Positions 34,760 to 43,959 are shown, numbered from the stretch's first letter. The stretch: DNA of 59,561 nucleotides from Algivirga pacifica (GCF_039543525.1 NZ_BAABJX010000035.1:1-59561); one strand, 5' to 3'. The notes: generated from the sequence alone by a model not told the origin. Program-made: numbers and translations.

Positions 34760-36205
34760 TCAACCGATCAAAGGATCTCTAAATAGTGGCATGCTCATAC
34801 AGTGAGAACCTCCTCTAGCTCTAGAAAGCTCCGCCGAAGGCAATAATATTAAGGTGTTCTCTACTTGATCAGGATGAAGCTCCTCTCTATCGAATTTATC
34901 TAATAACTCTGCTGCATCAATAACCGTCATTCCTTTCTTTCTGAATCCTTCAGAAGTTTTATCGTTACGGTCATACCCAATGACAACGCCTTCCTTAATC
35001 GCCAAGACATTACAAGAATCTGTCCATTGCTCTCTTCTTCCATAAGGGAATTGATTGTCCCCAGAGTAAATGAATTCTGTTGGCTCTGTAGAGTGCAAGT
35101 CATTTTGACTAATATCATCCAGTAAGTCCTCCAAATAAGTGAAGCGCTTTGGAGTGTTGTAGTCTTCTCCTTTTACATATTGAAGAATTTCCAAATGATC
35201 ACTGTTTTGCTCTCCAACCAGGCTGCGTATAAATCCACGTTGCTCTTGCTCCATTCCTTGCTTAGAGAAAGAGCCAAACATAACCCAGAGATTTCTTTTT
35301 ACTTGGGTAAAGGTCGTATCAATATGCATATAAGCCCTCTTGGCAGGGATTCTAATCACGGTGACCTTCTCCACTACGTTTCTTTCATGCATAATCTGTA
35401 CAAGCATACTCGCAGCATGTAGTGAAGTACGTTCACTGACTCCCACCAAAAGGTGATTAGGAGCAATTGTCATGATATCCCCTCCTTCCAGCGTGATGCG
35501 GCTTTTGCTTAACTCCTCGTTATCCAATAGGAAAAAATCTTTTGGCTCGTTGACCTCAATGATGTTATCCTTATAAGTGGCAAACATAGGGTGGTTATGG
35601 AAGATATATTTTGCTAAGATAGATTCCCTAGCTCTGGCGGCTTTTGCAGGCTTATTCAGTAGGATATGATCATTGATCATAATACCAATATCTCGCGTGA
35701 AGATAAAGTTTGGAATAGGAGGGAAAATCATGGAGCCGTCAGGCATAATTCCCGAAATAAGGGTGCGAGCCAGAATTTTTGATGGGATCTCTAATAATTC
35801 TTCCTGTGTATGGTACGAAGTTTCCTCGTAAGCACAGATAGAGGCAACCAAACGGTTGCGGACATCCCGCATATCTAATATTTCTGAAAGAAGGTATTGG
35901 GGCTCAATAACCTTATCGGACAAAAAGTACTCCTCTTTATCAGGTTTGTAAAAATTACGCTTATTTTCTGGGTGGTCAGCATCCGAAATTTGCTGATGGA
36001 TTTTTTCATAGTCCAGAAAATAAAGTAGCAACTTAATATAAAGGTCATATTCCTTGCTTCGCATAGTCTCCACATGGATAATGTCCTCAAATAACCACTC
36101 TTGCGCTTTGGTAGGGATAACTTTTCCAATGCCTTCGTCTGGGCTATGGATCATGAGTTTTCGAAGGGTACCAACCTCCGAGCTAACATGTAATTTTTGT
36201 TCCAT
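34760..36205 (-). CDS. Arginine deiminase-family protein
   Basis: A 481-residue guanidine-group modifying enzyme. Start at ATG 36205 (MEQKLHVSSEVG); a GTG nine codons earlier is less likely. Visible motifs: the N-terminal SEVGTLRKLMIHSPDEG, FIFTRDIG (about 168-175), LEGGDI (about 242-247), HIDTTF (about 297-302; catalytic His) and SRARGGSHCMSMPL near the end with the nucleophile Cys at about 469. Members hydrolyse arginine to citrulline and ammonia, or act on other guanidines. It is longer than typical ADI (about 410 residues), with an insert near 60-110. No ADI-pathway partner genes are adjacent, so the substrate is open. Confidence 0.85.
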   Translation of the reverse strand: MEQKLHVSSEVGTLRKLMIHSPDEGIGKVIPTKAQEWLFEDIIHVETMRSKEYDLYIKLLLYFLDYEKIHQQISDADHPENKRNFYKPDKEEYFLSDKVIEPQYLLSEILDMRDVRNRLVASICAYEETSYHTQEELLEIPSKILARTLISGIMPDGSMIFPPIPNFIFTRDIGIMINDHILLNKPAKAARARESILAKYIFHNHPMFATYKDNIIEVNEPKDFFLLDNEELSKSRITLEGGDIMTIAPNHLLVGVSERTSLHAASMLVQIMHERNVVEKVTVIRIPAKRAYMHIDTTFTQVKRNLWVMFGSFSKQGMEQEQRGFIRSLVGEQNSDHLEILQYVKGEDYNTPKRFTYLEDLLDDISQNDLHSTEPTEFIYSGDNQFPYGRREQWTDSCNVLAIKEGVVIGYDRNDKTSEGFRKKGMTVIDAAELLDKFDREELHPDQVENTLILLPSAELSRARGGSHCMSMPLFRDPLIG

Positions 36206-36812
36206 GGTTAGTTGTGATAATTTATTAAACACACAGTTGTAAAAGACAGCTTTCTGAGTTTTAGAACTTTAGAATGAAAGCGGTATTGAATAGAGAATAA
36301 TCATTGGTGTATGATCTATTATTCCCAATTTTAATATAATGGATTAATTTCAATTATTTAGGATCTTTTAAAGAAACATAACTTCGTGAAATGGTATGAT
36401 AATACCTGATTAAATTATTCAAGTGTTATTTTTACGCTTTTTTTGGATGGTAAAAAAAGTCGTTGTATAATGCACTCAAATTGCTAGAGCGGGGGGTGAA
36501 ATAGGATTTTTTTGAGGAGCAAAATAAGCTAATGAGAATTACTAAAAACTATTGATGGAGATCACTTTATAGTTGGTCGTTGTTAGATAGTATTGTAATA
36601 CACACAAGGAAATAATGACATAATTACCAATAGAAAGGTGATTTATGTAATAGTTAATACGAAAAGTACTATATTTAACTAAGCTGAATGACATAGTTTG
36701 ACTATGCAATGAATGTGGCGTTTGTAGTGAATTGCTATTATAGGAATTGATTATAAGCTGTACCATTCATACACAACACAAAAACGTTCATCAATTATCA
36801 AATTTTATTATC
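36206..36812. other. Long AT-rich region between divergent genes
   Basis: About 600 bases between the divergent deiminase gene and pckA. It must hold both promoters. I found no clean TAnnTTTG box, hairpin, repeat or RNA. A 74-codon minus frame at 36542-36766 has AT-driven composition and no start context, so I do not call it. Confidence 0.5.
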
Positions 36813-38411
36813 ATGACTGAAACGAATAAGCTGAATGCAGAGTTCCTCAAGGACGTTAAGCAAATCAATTACAATCTAGCTCCCTCTAGCCTAATTGAAG
36901 AGGCTTTGAGAAATGGAGAAGGTGTATTGGCCGACACTGGTGCTTTCATGTGTGATACAGGGAAGTTTACAGGTAGATCGCCTCAGGACCGCTTCATCGT
37001 AGAGGATGCTTACACTAAAGACCGTGTATGGTGGGGGAATATCAACAAACCGTTTGATGCAGATAAATTCTCCGCATTACACCTTAAAATGTTAGACTAC
37101 CTGAAAGACAATCAAAAACTGTATGTAAGAGATGTTTTTGCAGGAGCTGATGAACGTTACCGCATTAAAGTAAGAGTGATTACACCACTGGCATCCGTAT
37201 CCCTATTTGTTTCTAATATGTTTATCGAACCTTCTGCGGAAGAATTGAAAAACTTTGGAGAACCAGATTGGATGGTGGTACAGGCTCCAGAGTACAATGC
37301 AACACCAGCTGTAGACGGTACAAGACAAGGAAACTTCTCTATTCTTAACTTTGCAGAGAAATGTGCCATCGTAGGAGGTAGCCGTTATACAGGAGAAATT
37401 AAGAAAGGAATTTTCTCTGTATTGAATGCGGTGCTTCCAGAGGAAGGAGTTCTTCCAATGCACTGTTCTGCTAACGAAGGTTTGGAAGGGGATACTGCTG
37501 TATTCTTCGGTTTGTCTGGTACTGGTAAAACAACACTTTCCGCAGATCCTGATCGTAAGCTTATTGGTGATGACGAGCACGGCTGGTCACAAGACAATGG
37601 AATCTACAACTTTGAAGGTGGCTGTTATGCAAAAACCATCGATTTGACGAAAGAGAAAGAACCTCAAATCTGGGATGCCATTAAGTTTGGAGCTACTTTG
37701 GAAAATACTCGTTTCTTCCCTGGTACAAAGACCGTGGATTATGAGAATGTATCAGTGACAGAGAACACGCGTACTTCTTATCCAATCGATCATATCCCGG
37801 GAGCGAAAATTCCTTCTGTAGGCGGACACCCTAAAAACATTTTCTTCTTGACGTGTGATGCTTACGGAGTATTGCCTCCGATCTCTAAGTTGACAAAAGA
37901 GCAGGCGATGTATCACTTCATGTCTGGATATACGGCGAAGGTAGCAGGTACAGAAGCAGGAGTGACAGAACCAACACCAACGTTCTCGGCTTGTTTCGGC
38001 GCACCATTCATGCCATTGCACCCTTCAGTATATGCGAAAATGCTTGGAGATAAGATGGAACAGTTCAATACGAATATCTGGTTAATCAATACAGGTTGGT
38101 CTGAAGGTCCTTACGGTAAGGCCGATAGAACAAAGCTAAAATATACCAGAGCGATGATTACAGCAGCCTTGAATGGTCAGTTGGATAACGTAGCATTTGT
38201 AGAGGACGAAATCTTTGGAGTACTGGTGCCAACAGAAGTGGCAAACGTACCAGCAGAGGTATTAAGCCCTAAAGGAAACTGGGAGAAAGCGGGAATCCAA
38301 GGATTCACAGAAACTGCTAAGAAGTTAGCTATGGCCTTTGTCGATAACTTCAAGAAGTTTGAAGAAGGCTTGGAGGATGCTACAATCCTTAAAGGTGCTC
38401 CTAAGGCCTAG
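36813..38411 (+). CDS. pckA: Phosphoenolpyruvate carboxykinase (ATP)
   Basis: A 532-residue enzyme that converts oxaloacetate and ATP to PEP, CO2 and ADP, committing carbon to gluconeogenesis. Start at ATG 36813; the extension upstream is not homologous. Motifs: TGRSPQDRFIVED (about 50-62), the kinase loop GLSGTGKTTLSADP (about 231-244), the metal site DDEHGW (about 250-255) and ENTRTSYPIDHIP (about 316-328). A terminator and then a heptamer array follow. It acts together with fbp at the other end of the window. Length and motifs are canonical. Confidence 0.97.
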   Translation: MTETNKLNAEFLKDVKQINYNLAPSSLIEEALRNGEGVLADTGAFMCDTGKFTGRSPQDRFIVEDAYTKDRVWWGNINKPFDADKFSALHLKMLDYLKDNQKLYVRDVFAGADERYRIKVRVITPLASVSLFVSNMFIEPSAEELKNFGEPDWMVVQAPEYNATPAVDGTRQGNFSILNFAEKCAIVGGSRYTGEIKKGIFSVLNAVLPEEGVLPMHCSANEGLEGDTAVFFGLSGTGKTTLSADPDRKLIGDDEHGWSQDNGIYNFEGGCYAKTIDLTKEKEPQIWDAIKFGATLENTRFFPGTKTVDYENVSVTENTRTSYPIDHIPGAKIPSVGGHPKNIFFLTCDAYGVLPPISKLTKEQAMYHFMSGYTAKVAGTEAGVTEPTPTFSACFGAPFMPLHPSVYAKMLGDKMEQFNTNIWLINTGWSEGPYGKADRTKLKYTRAMITAALNGQLDNVAFVEDEIFGVLVPTEVANVPAEVLSPKGNWEKAGIQGFTETAKKLAMAFVDNFKKFEEGLEDATILKGAPKA

Positions 38412-38439
38412 TTATTCAGTAATAATAAGAATAGATCAT

Positions 38440-38475
38440 AAGAAAGCCCCAGCAGCGATGTTGGGGCTTCTTTTT
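38440..38475 (+). terminator. Intrinsic terminator of pckA
   Basis: AAGAAAGCCCCA pairs with TGGGGCTTCTT around a 10-base loop, followed by T residues. Confidence 0.88.
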
Positions 38476-38476
38476 G

Positions 38477-38502
38477 GTTTATCGTTTATTGCTTATCGCT
38501 TA
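38477..38502. repeat. Degenerate heptamer repeat
   Basis: TTTATCG-TTTATTG-CTTATCG-CTT: units related to TTATCGG, next to the pckA terminator. Confidence 0.6.
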
Positions 38503-38568
38503 AAAAAAGTGTTGAAAAAATACCCTTAGGGTATCGTATGTTACTTAGGGTTAAAATAACTTTCTTAA

Positions 38569-38687
38569 CCGATAACCGATAACCGATAACCGATAACCGA
38601 TAACCGATAACCGATAACCGATAACCGATAACCGATAACCGATAACCGATAACCGATAACCGATAACCGATAACCGATAACCGATAA
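38569..38687. repeat. Perfect heptamer array (CCGATAA)x17
   Basis: 119 bases made of 17 perfect copies of CCGATAA. The last base abuts the stop codon (TTA on the plus strand, 38688-38690) of the minus-strand DUF3108 gene. Because 7 is not a multiple of 3, every frame without a stop encodes a 7-residue peptide repeat; the frame that results is not a gene. Confidence 0.97.
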
Positions 38688-39515
38688 TTACTTTTTCTTT
38701 CCAATCTTCTCCTTCAAGCCTTTATAATCTACAAGCCGTAGGTTGATGGCTCCAATGAGTAGTTTTGCACTAACTTTGAGAGGAACTCGATTGGCATCAT
38801 CAGATACCCAGAATAGAATCGCATTTTCTCCTGAGAACATACTATTGGGGGGCATGATGGGTGAAATAGCAAAAGCATCCACTTGCCCAAATTTAGTTCT
38901 TATGCGGTCTTTACCTACATACAGCATGTTGAAGTCATATTCTTTGTCTTCAAAAAAGGCCTTCATTTTAATCGTATCCCCTTTACTCATGCTTTCATAC
39001 TCTAAGGTGCGTAATAGATAGTAGCCACTGATGATGTCTTGACAATATTTGTGGATAGGGTATTCTTTTACTTTGACCTTCGTACTGTCTTTTTTGTAAG
39101 AGCTGACAATCGCTTTTTTCTCATCATGAAAAAAATCAGTGGTCTCTACCAATCGGTAGCGATTCTCCGAAATATCTCTGTGAAAACGCATGGGCATAAT
39201 CGCTTTGGGATCAAAGTAAGACTCCCAAATGTCATGGACTTTGGTAGTCCACCCAAATACGCCAATGGTTTTGGCGTCAACAGTCACTTTGTAGCACATT
39301 CGATCATTCACTTTGTGGAGATTTTCATCCAAGTGAACCACTGCTTCTCCTGCGTCGACAAAAGAATACCCCGCAGTATAGGTAAGAGTTTCTCCTTTTT
39401 GGAAATCAGTATTGGGAAGGGTACGATATGGCTCTTGAGAGCTTTTGAATCCAAAAAAGAGTAGGATGATTCCTGAAAAAATAAGGCCTAACGTTATTCT
39501 ATTCTTATAGTTCAT
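38688..39515 (-). CDS. DUF3108 family exported protein
   Basis: A 275-residue protein with an N-terminal signal anchor (about residues 7-23) and the DUF3108 pattern: GETLTYTAGYSFVDAGEAVV (about 41-60), a W-rich strand (FGWTTKVHDIWESYFDP), Y-rich strands and FWVSDDANRVPLKVSAKLLIGAINLRLVDY near the end. The family is thought to have a beta-barrel or lipocalin-like fold in the periplasm; function unknown. It is convergent with pckA and divergent from tatD, and is a single-gene unit. Its stop codon is contiguous with the heptamer array. Confidence 0.87.
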   Translation of the reverse strand: MNYKNRITLGLIFSGIILLFFGFKSSQEPYRTLPNTDFQKGETLTYTAGYSFVDAGEAVVHLDENLHKVNDRMCYKVTVDAKTIGVFGWTTKVHDIWESYFDPKAIMPMRFHRDISENRYRLVETTDFFHDEKKAIVSSYKKDSTKVKVKEYPIHKYCQDIISGYYLLRTLEYESMSKGDTIKMKAFFEDKEYDFNMLYVGKDRIRTKFGQVDAFAISPIMPPNSMFSGENAILFWVSDDANRVPLKVSAKLLIGAINLRLVDYKGLKEKIGKKK

Positions 39516-39719
39516 ATGTTTTATACATTATGAGTGTCCTTGTGGTCAGTGGAATGCCATCGCTCAAAAAACGAAAGCTGCTTTAGGAATATATATCTTA
39601 AAGACAGTTGTCCTTTCCGCATAAACGGAAATTCCCTGCAAATTCTAAGGATTCTTTTGAATTTAACAAGGTTTTAAGTTTTTATATGATTCTTCTGTGA
39701 TCTTGTAATATTCATTGAT

Positions 39720-39727
39720 TAATTTTG
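39720..39727 (+). promoter_or_regulatory. Bacteroidota -7-like box TAATTTTG before tatD
   Basis: A perfect match to TAnnTTTG, 60 bases before the tatD start. A -33 TTG at the usual 17-23 base spacing is not clear. Confidence 0.4.
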
Positions 39728-39787
39728 TCTTTTACGAGAGAGTAAGACAGCAACATTTATTTTTAATACATAAAAAGAACCAAGGGT

Positions 39788-40561
39788 ATGATTGATACGC
39801 ATGCACATATATACTCAGAGAAGTTTAAGGATGATAGGGATGATATGCTGGCCAGAGCCTTTGATGAGGGGGGGCTTGAAAGTATACTGATGCCTAATAT
39901 TGATCACGAGTCTATTGATGGAATGTTGGAGCTGGAGCAAAAGTATCCAGGGCAATGTTTCTCCATGATGGGCTTACACCCTTGCCATGTGGAAAAGGAT
40001 TTTGAAAAAGAGCTGTACCTGGTAGAAGATTGGCTGAATAAGAAAAAGGATTTTGTAGCTGTGGGAGAAATGGGTTTGGATCTTTATTGGGACAAGACAT
40101 TTTTTGAGCAACAAAAAGAGGCCTTTCGTATTCAGGCTGACCTTGCCAAAAAGCATGAGCTACCGTTGGTAATCCATACGAGAGATGCGATGGAAGAGAC
40201 ACTAAATTTGTTGGAAGAACTTTCTGATGAACGTCTTTTTGGTGTATTACATTGTTTTACTGGAACGGTAGAGGATGCTAAGCGTCTGCAAGCCCTGAAT
40301 TTCAAGATCGGGTTAGGAGGAGTGGCAACATTTAAGAATGGCGGCCTACAGGAAGTGATTCCAGAAATTCCGATGTCTGAAATCGTATTGGAAACGGATA
40401 GTCCTTATTTATCTCCAACTCCTCATAGAGGAAAGCGTAACGAACCGGCATTTGTGTATTATGTAGCTGAGAAAGTCGCCACACTGAAGCAACTTGACTT
40501 CCAGGATGTCGTTGCTCAAACGACGCAAAACGCAAAAGCACTTTTTGGATTACCAGTGTAG
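39788..40561 (+). CDS. TatD-family metal-dependent hydrolase (DNase)
   Basis: A 257-residue TIM-barrel enzyme. The start IDTHAHIY holds the metal ligands His5 and His7; GEMGLDLYWD, VIHTRDA, VLHCFTGT and ETDSPYLSP carry the remaining ligands and active-site residues in order. TatD proteins are 3'-5' exonucleases or related phosphodiesterases. The asparaginase gene starts 20 bases after its stop, so the two form an operon; this pair next to exbB occurs in other Bacteroidota by my recollection. Confidence 0.94.
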   Translation: MIDTHAHIYSEKFKDDRDDMLARAFDEGGLESILMPNIDHESIDGMLELEQKYPGQCFSMMGLHPCHVEKDFEKELYLVEDWLNKKKDFVAVGEMGLDLYWDKTFFEQQKEAFRIQADLAKKHELPLVIHTRDAMEETLNLLEELSDERLFGVLHCFTGTVEDAKRLQALNFKIGLGGVATFKNGGLQEVIPEIPMSEIVLETDSPYLSPTPHRGKRNEPAFVYYVAEKVATLKQLDFQDVVAQTTQNAKALFGLPV

Positions 40562-40580
40562 ACGAAAAAAGAAGTAGTAT

Positions 40581-41657
40581 ATGAGTAAGTACAGCGTGGT
40601 GGAAATCAACACCCAAAAAGTTAGACAAGCAGATACTTCCATATTAATTCTGTATACGGGAGGAACGATTGGAATGGATCAGGATCGGGAATCAGGAAGT
40701 CTGGTGCCTTTTGATTTTGAGCAGATTCTGGAAAAAGTGCCTGAGTTGGGACGCTTTGACTTCAATCTGACTGTATTTTCTTTGGATCCCCTGATTGACT
40801 CATCAGATATTAAACCTTCGCATTGGTCAACATTAGCGGATATTATCAAGGAGGAATATGATAATTTTGACGGGTTTGTGATTCTGCATGGTACTGATAC
40901 CATGGCCTATTCTGCCTCTGCGTTGAGTTTTATGTTGGAAGGGCTGCAGAAGCCGGTGATTTTTACAGGAGCACAATTGCCTATAGGGGTACCTCGTACC
41001 GATGCCCGAGAGAATTTTATTTCTGCAATGGAAATGGCAGCAGCTCGCTCGACTGATGGGAGTATGTTGGTACAAGAAGTTTGTATTTGTTTTAGTAGCG
41101 AGTTACTGAGAGGGAATCGCTCCAAGAAAGTGCAGAACTTCAACTTTACGGCTTTTAAATCCTATAATTATCCTCCTTTGGCAGAAGCGGGTATCCATAT
41201 TGAGTACTTTGAGAGCCTCTTATGGAGACCATCATCTACAGAGCAGGAGCTGAAGGTTTATACGGAGATGAATACGAATGTGATTATCGTGAAAATATTT
41301 CCGGGAATGTCACAGCAGTATTTGGAGGCGCTCTTATCGATGCCAGGATTAAAGGGGGTAGTTTTGGAAACCTATGGATCAGGGAACACTTCCACAGAGG
41401 CCTGGTTGGTACAAGCGCTCCAAAAAGCAGTAGAAAAAGGGGTAGTGATCGTGAATGTTTCACAATGTACAGGGGGATCAGTACTGCAAGGAAGATATGC
41501 GACGAGTCTTCATTTAGAAAAAATTGGAGTAATTAGTGGAAAAGATTTGACCACTGAGTCAGCCATTACAAAATTGATGGCTTTATGGGGGAGGTATACC
41601 TCTTCTGAAGAGGTAAAGAGTATGATGCAGAAGTCGTTAGCAGGTGAGATTAGCTAA
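40581..41657 (+). CDS. ansA: Type I L-asparaginase
   Basis: A 358-residue cytoplasmic enzyme. The first catalytic Thr is Thr26 (ILYTGGTIG) and the second is Thr105 with Asp106 (ILHGTDTMAY). Lys residues after GAQLPIG, and the C-terminal domain with LETYGSGN, agree with the bacterial type I family that hydrolyses asparagine to aspartate and ammonia. There is no signal peptide. It is the second gene of the tatD operon. The region after it (41658-42014) separates it from exbB. Confidence 0.94.
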   Translation: MSKYSVVEINTQKVRQADTSILILYTGGTIGMDQDRESGSLVPFDFEQILEKVPELGRFDFNLTVFSLDPLIDSSDIKPSHWSTLADIIKEEYDNFDGFVILHGTDTMAYSASALSFMLEGLQKPVIFTGAQLPIGVPRTDARENFISAMEMAAARSTDGSMLVQEVCICFSSELLRGNRSKKVQNFNFTAFKSYNYPPLAEAGIHIEYFESLLWRPSSTEQELKVYTEMNTNVIIVKIFPGMSQQYLEALLSMPGLKGVVLETYGSGNTSTEAWLVQALQKAVEKGVVIVNVSQCTGGSVLQGRYATSLHLEKIGVISGKDLTTESAITKLMALWGRYTSSEEVKSMMQKSLAGEIS

Positions 41658-42014
41658 GATCTTACATAGGGGTTGTTTTTGTTTTTTTACAAAAAAATGA
41701 AAGAAAAGTGACATAAATCGCTATAGTTCGAGATTTAACCTCTTGTTTATGTTCGAGATTATTAATTTCTTTGCAAGACTATTCAGTTAAAGAATATCGA
41801 AAAAAAATACAATTTATTGTAATATTACTTAAATTGCGGGTGAATTTGTTGGACTGCTTGGTGAAGAATGATCTATTGCGTTAGTAAGATTGTTAATCAA
41901 ACTTTGATATTGACGCGACATTTATAGCGACAGCCAACTGTGATGTTAAACCACAATTTTTGGTAAAAAGTTAATTTACTCACTTAAACCTACAAATTGA
42001 ACATTTTTAAAGTT
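41658..42014. other. Leader region of the ExbB operon
   Basis: About 357 bases. It contains a 10-base direct repeat GTTCGAGATT at 41727-41736 and 41752-41761 (25-base spacing), a possible operator. A TTG start six codons before the exbB ATG extends the frame but adds no signal sequence. I found no clear terminator after ansA nor a firm -7 box. Confidence 0.5.
41727..41761. promoter_or_regulatory. Direct repeat GTTCGAGATT, possible operator
   Basis: Two identical 10-mers start 25 bases apart, a little over two helical turns, about 250 bases upstream of exbB. Confidence 0.35.
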
Positions 42015-42851
42015 ATGAAAACAGTATTCACATCGTTGATGCTATTCTGTGCAGTTATGCTAAATACTGCTTCTTTTACATTCGCTCAGGACGAGCAGAT
42101 GACAGCAGGAGAGCAAACTGAAAATGTAGTAGATAGCGCAGCTGCTGAAGTTGATTCTGCAGCAGTAGAAACAGCAGCTCCAGTAGTAGAGGAGGCTGAA
42201 GAAGAGGAAGCAAGTATGCACCAGGTGATCAAAGATAAGTTCATCGATGGTGGATGGGGATTCATGGGTATTGTAGTAATCTGTTTGATCTTGGGTCTTG
42301 CAGTTTCTTTGGAAAGAATCATCGTATTGAGCCTTTCTTCTACAAACACTAAGAAGCTTCTTAAGAATGTTGAAGATGCACTTAGCACTGGCGGTGTAGA
42401 TGCAGCTCTTGAAGTATGTAAGACAACAAGAGGTCCTGTAGCTTCTATCTTCACACAAGGTTTGATGAGAGCTGGTGAGGGTATCGACGTAGTAGAGAAG
42501 TCGGTAGTTGCTTACGGTTCTGTTGAAATGGGTAAATTGGAGAAAGGTCTAGTTTGGATCTCCCTATTTATCGCTTTGGCTCCAATGCTTGGTTTCATGG
42601 GTACGGTAATCGGTATGATCGGTGCCTTCGATGATATCCAGAAAGCAGGTGATATCTCTCCTACGGTAGTAGCAGGTGGTATTAAAGTAGCCCTTTTGAC
42701 TACTGTAGGTGGTCTAATCGTAGCGGTTATCCTTCAGCTTTGCTACAACTACTGTGTGTCTTCTATCGATAGCATCGTTCTTGAAATGGAAGAGGCTTCA
42801 GTTTCATTGGTAGACCTATTGGTGAAGCACAACGTTTCATCTCACAAATAA
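42015..42851 (+). CDS. exbB: MotA/TolQ/ExbB proton channel protein
   Basis: A 278-residue inner membrane protein. Start at ATG 42015 (MKTVFTSLMLF). The signal-like first helix is followed by an Ala/Glu-rich periplasmic tail (about 25-65), a second helix (about 75-98), and the last two helices with the family core APMLGFMGTVIGMIGAF (about 190-206) and ALLTTVGGLIVAVI (about 224-237). With ExbD it makes the proton channel that drives TonB or a similar outer membrane energy transducer. It heads an operon of four genes, 42015-44415, ended by a terminator. Confidence 0.94.
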   Translation: MKTVFTSLMLFCAVMLNTASFTFAQDEQMTAGEQTENVVDSAAAEVDSAAVETAAPVVEEAEEEEASMHQVIKDKFIDGGWGFMGIVVICLILGLAVSLERIIVLSLSSTNTKKLLKNVEDALSTGGVDAALEVCKTTRGPVASIFTQGLMRAGEGIDVVEKSVVAYGSVEMGKLEKGLVWISLFIALAPMLGFMGTVIGMIGAFDDIQKAGDISPTVVAGGIKVALLTTVGGLIVAVILQLCYNYCVSSIDSIVLEMEEASVSLVDLLVKHNVSSHK

Positions 42852-42913
42852 GTCTACGAGCCGTTGAAAGGCGCTTAGATATTTTCTAATTACACGAAAA
42901 CGTAACGTTTATT

Positions 42914-43309
42914 ATGGAAGATAAAGCAACAGATATAGCTTTCGGCTCGGTGACCATTGGTAGTTATGCAGATTTCTTGATGTATGCTTCTTATGGCCTG
43001 ATGGCGTTGGCATTGCTAGGAGTACTTTTAGGAGTAGTCTTCAAAATGGCAACAGACCCTAAGTCGGCTGTGAAGTCAATCGCAGGTGTAGCATTGATCG
43101 CTGCAATATTTGGCATTAGCTGGGTGTTGGCTGACGGTGCTTTCACTGAAGAGCAGCAGTTGGTACACATGGGACTGAAAAGAGACCAAGTGACTGAGGC
43201 TACAAATATCTCGAAATTGGTAGGGTCAGGATTGTACATGTTCTACATCTTGGCAGCAGTTACCGCGATTGCAGCAGTATTTAATTCGTTTGCAAAAGTA
43301 TTCAAATAA
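42914..43309 (+). CDS. Small membrane protein of the ExbB-ExbD operon
   Basis: A 131-residue protein with three membrane segments (about 18-43, 55-78, 103-128) joined by a short acidic loop. It sits between exbB and exbD, and its stop overlaps the exbD start by one base (TAATG), so translation is coupled. Its family is not a TonB protein. It probably is an accessory subunit of the motor complex, but this is inference from position. Confidence 0.82.
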   Translation: MEDKATDIAFGSVTIGSYADFLMYASYGLMALALLGVLLGVVFKMATDPKSAVKSIAGVALIAAIFGISWVLADGAFTEEQQLVHMGLKRDQVTEATNISKLVGSGLYMFYILAAVTAIAAVFNSFAKVFK

Positions 43310-43902
43310 TGAAAAAGAAGAAAAATAGACAGAATTCGGAAGTGAACGCCGGTTCAATGGCAGATATCGCATTCCTTTTGTTGATTTTCTTCTTGGTAAC
43401 GACTACAATCGCAACAGATAAAGGGGTAGCCGTAATGCTACCCCCTAAAGCTGAGAACCAGACAATTGTAAAGCAAAAAGAGCGTAACATCTTTAACATC
43501 CTGATCAACTCTCAGGATCAATTGCTGGCCGAAGATCAAGTAGTCGAAGTTGACCAATTGAAGGAACTTGTTCAAGAGTTTGTGATCAACCCGGCAAAGA
43601 AAAGTAACCTCTCTGAGGCTCCTACAAAGGCGATCGTGTCTATCAAAACAGACCGTGGTACTAGCTACGAAATGTACATTCGTGTACGTGATGAGTTAAA
43701 CTACGCTTACGATGAGTTGAGAGCTCGTCAAATGGGAGTTTCCATCGAAAAATTCCAGGAAATGGAAGAATTCCTAAAAGAAACTGTTCAGTCTGACGTA
43801 GAGCGTAGAGAGCAGGAACTTTTGGAAGGAAGAATGGATGAGGTGAAAAAAGTAATTCCTAAGATGATCTCTGACGCTGAGCCGTCGGACATCGGAGGTT
43901 AA
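43309..43902 (+). CDS. exbD: ExbD biopolymer transport protein, first copy
   Basis: A 197-residue protein with one N-terminal membrane segment (about 17-37). Asp19 in SMADIAFLLLIFFL is the conserved protonatable residue of the channel. The periplasmic domain is long and charged, with a C-terminal coiled coil (about 140-190) not seen in the short E. coli form. Translationally coupled to the gene before it. The second copy follows 57 bases later. Confidence 0.92.
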   Translation: MKKKKNRQNSEVNAGSMADIAFLLLIFFLVTTTIATDKGVAVMLPPKAENQTIVKQKERNIFNILINSQDQLLAEDQVVEVDQLKELVQEFVINPAKKSNLSEAPTKAIVSIKTDRGTSYEMYIRVRDELNYAYDELRARQMGVSIEKFQEMEEFLKETVQSDVERREQELLEGRMDEVKKVIPKMISDAEPSDIGG

Positions 43903-43959
43903 TTATCATTTTGAGAACCATTGGGTACTGTCTAACAGTATCCCAAATATCATTTGTAT

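Larger units (their letters stand above)
38412..38687. other. Convergent gap filled by terminator and heptamer repeats
   Basis: About 275 bases between convergent pckA and the DUF3108 gene. It holds the pckA terminator, a degenerate heptamer stretch (38477-38502), about 65 bases of unique sequence, and the 17-copy heptamer array that ends exactly at the stop codon of the DUF3108 gene. Confidence 0.8.

Noticed and set aside
36542..36766. A 74-codon minus-strand frame in the long divergent gap
   Set aside because: Composition is explained by AT-rich intergenic DNA; no homology or start signal.
38486..38704. A 72-codon minus-strand frame coding for repeated LSVIGYR
   Set aside because: It is the translation of the CCGATAA heptamer array. 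A 7-base unit yields a 7-residue periodic peptide in each frame; there is no start context or other evidence of coding.
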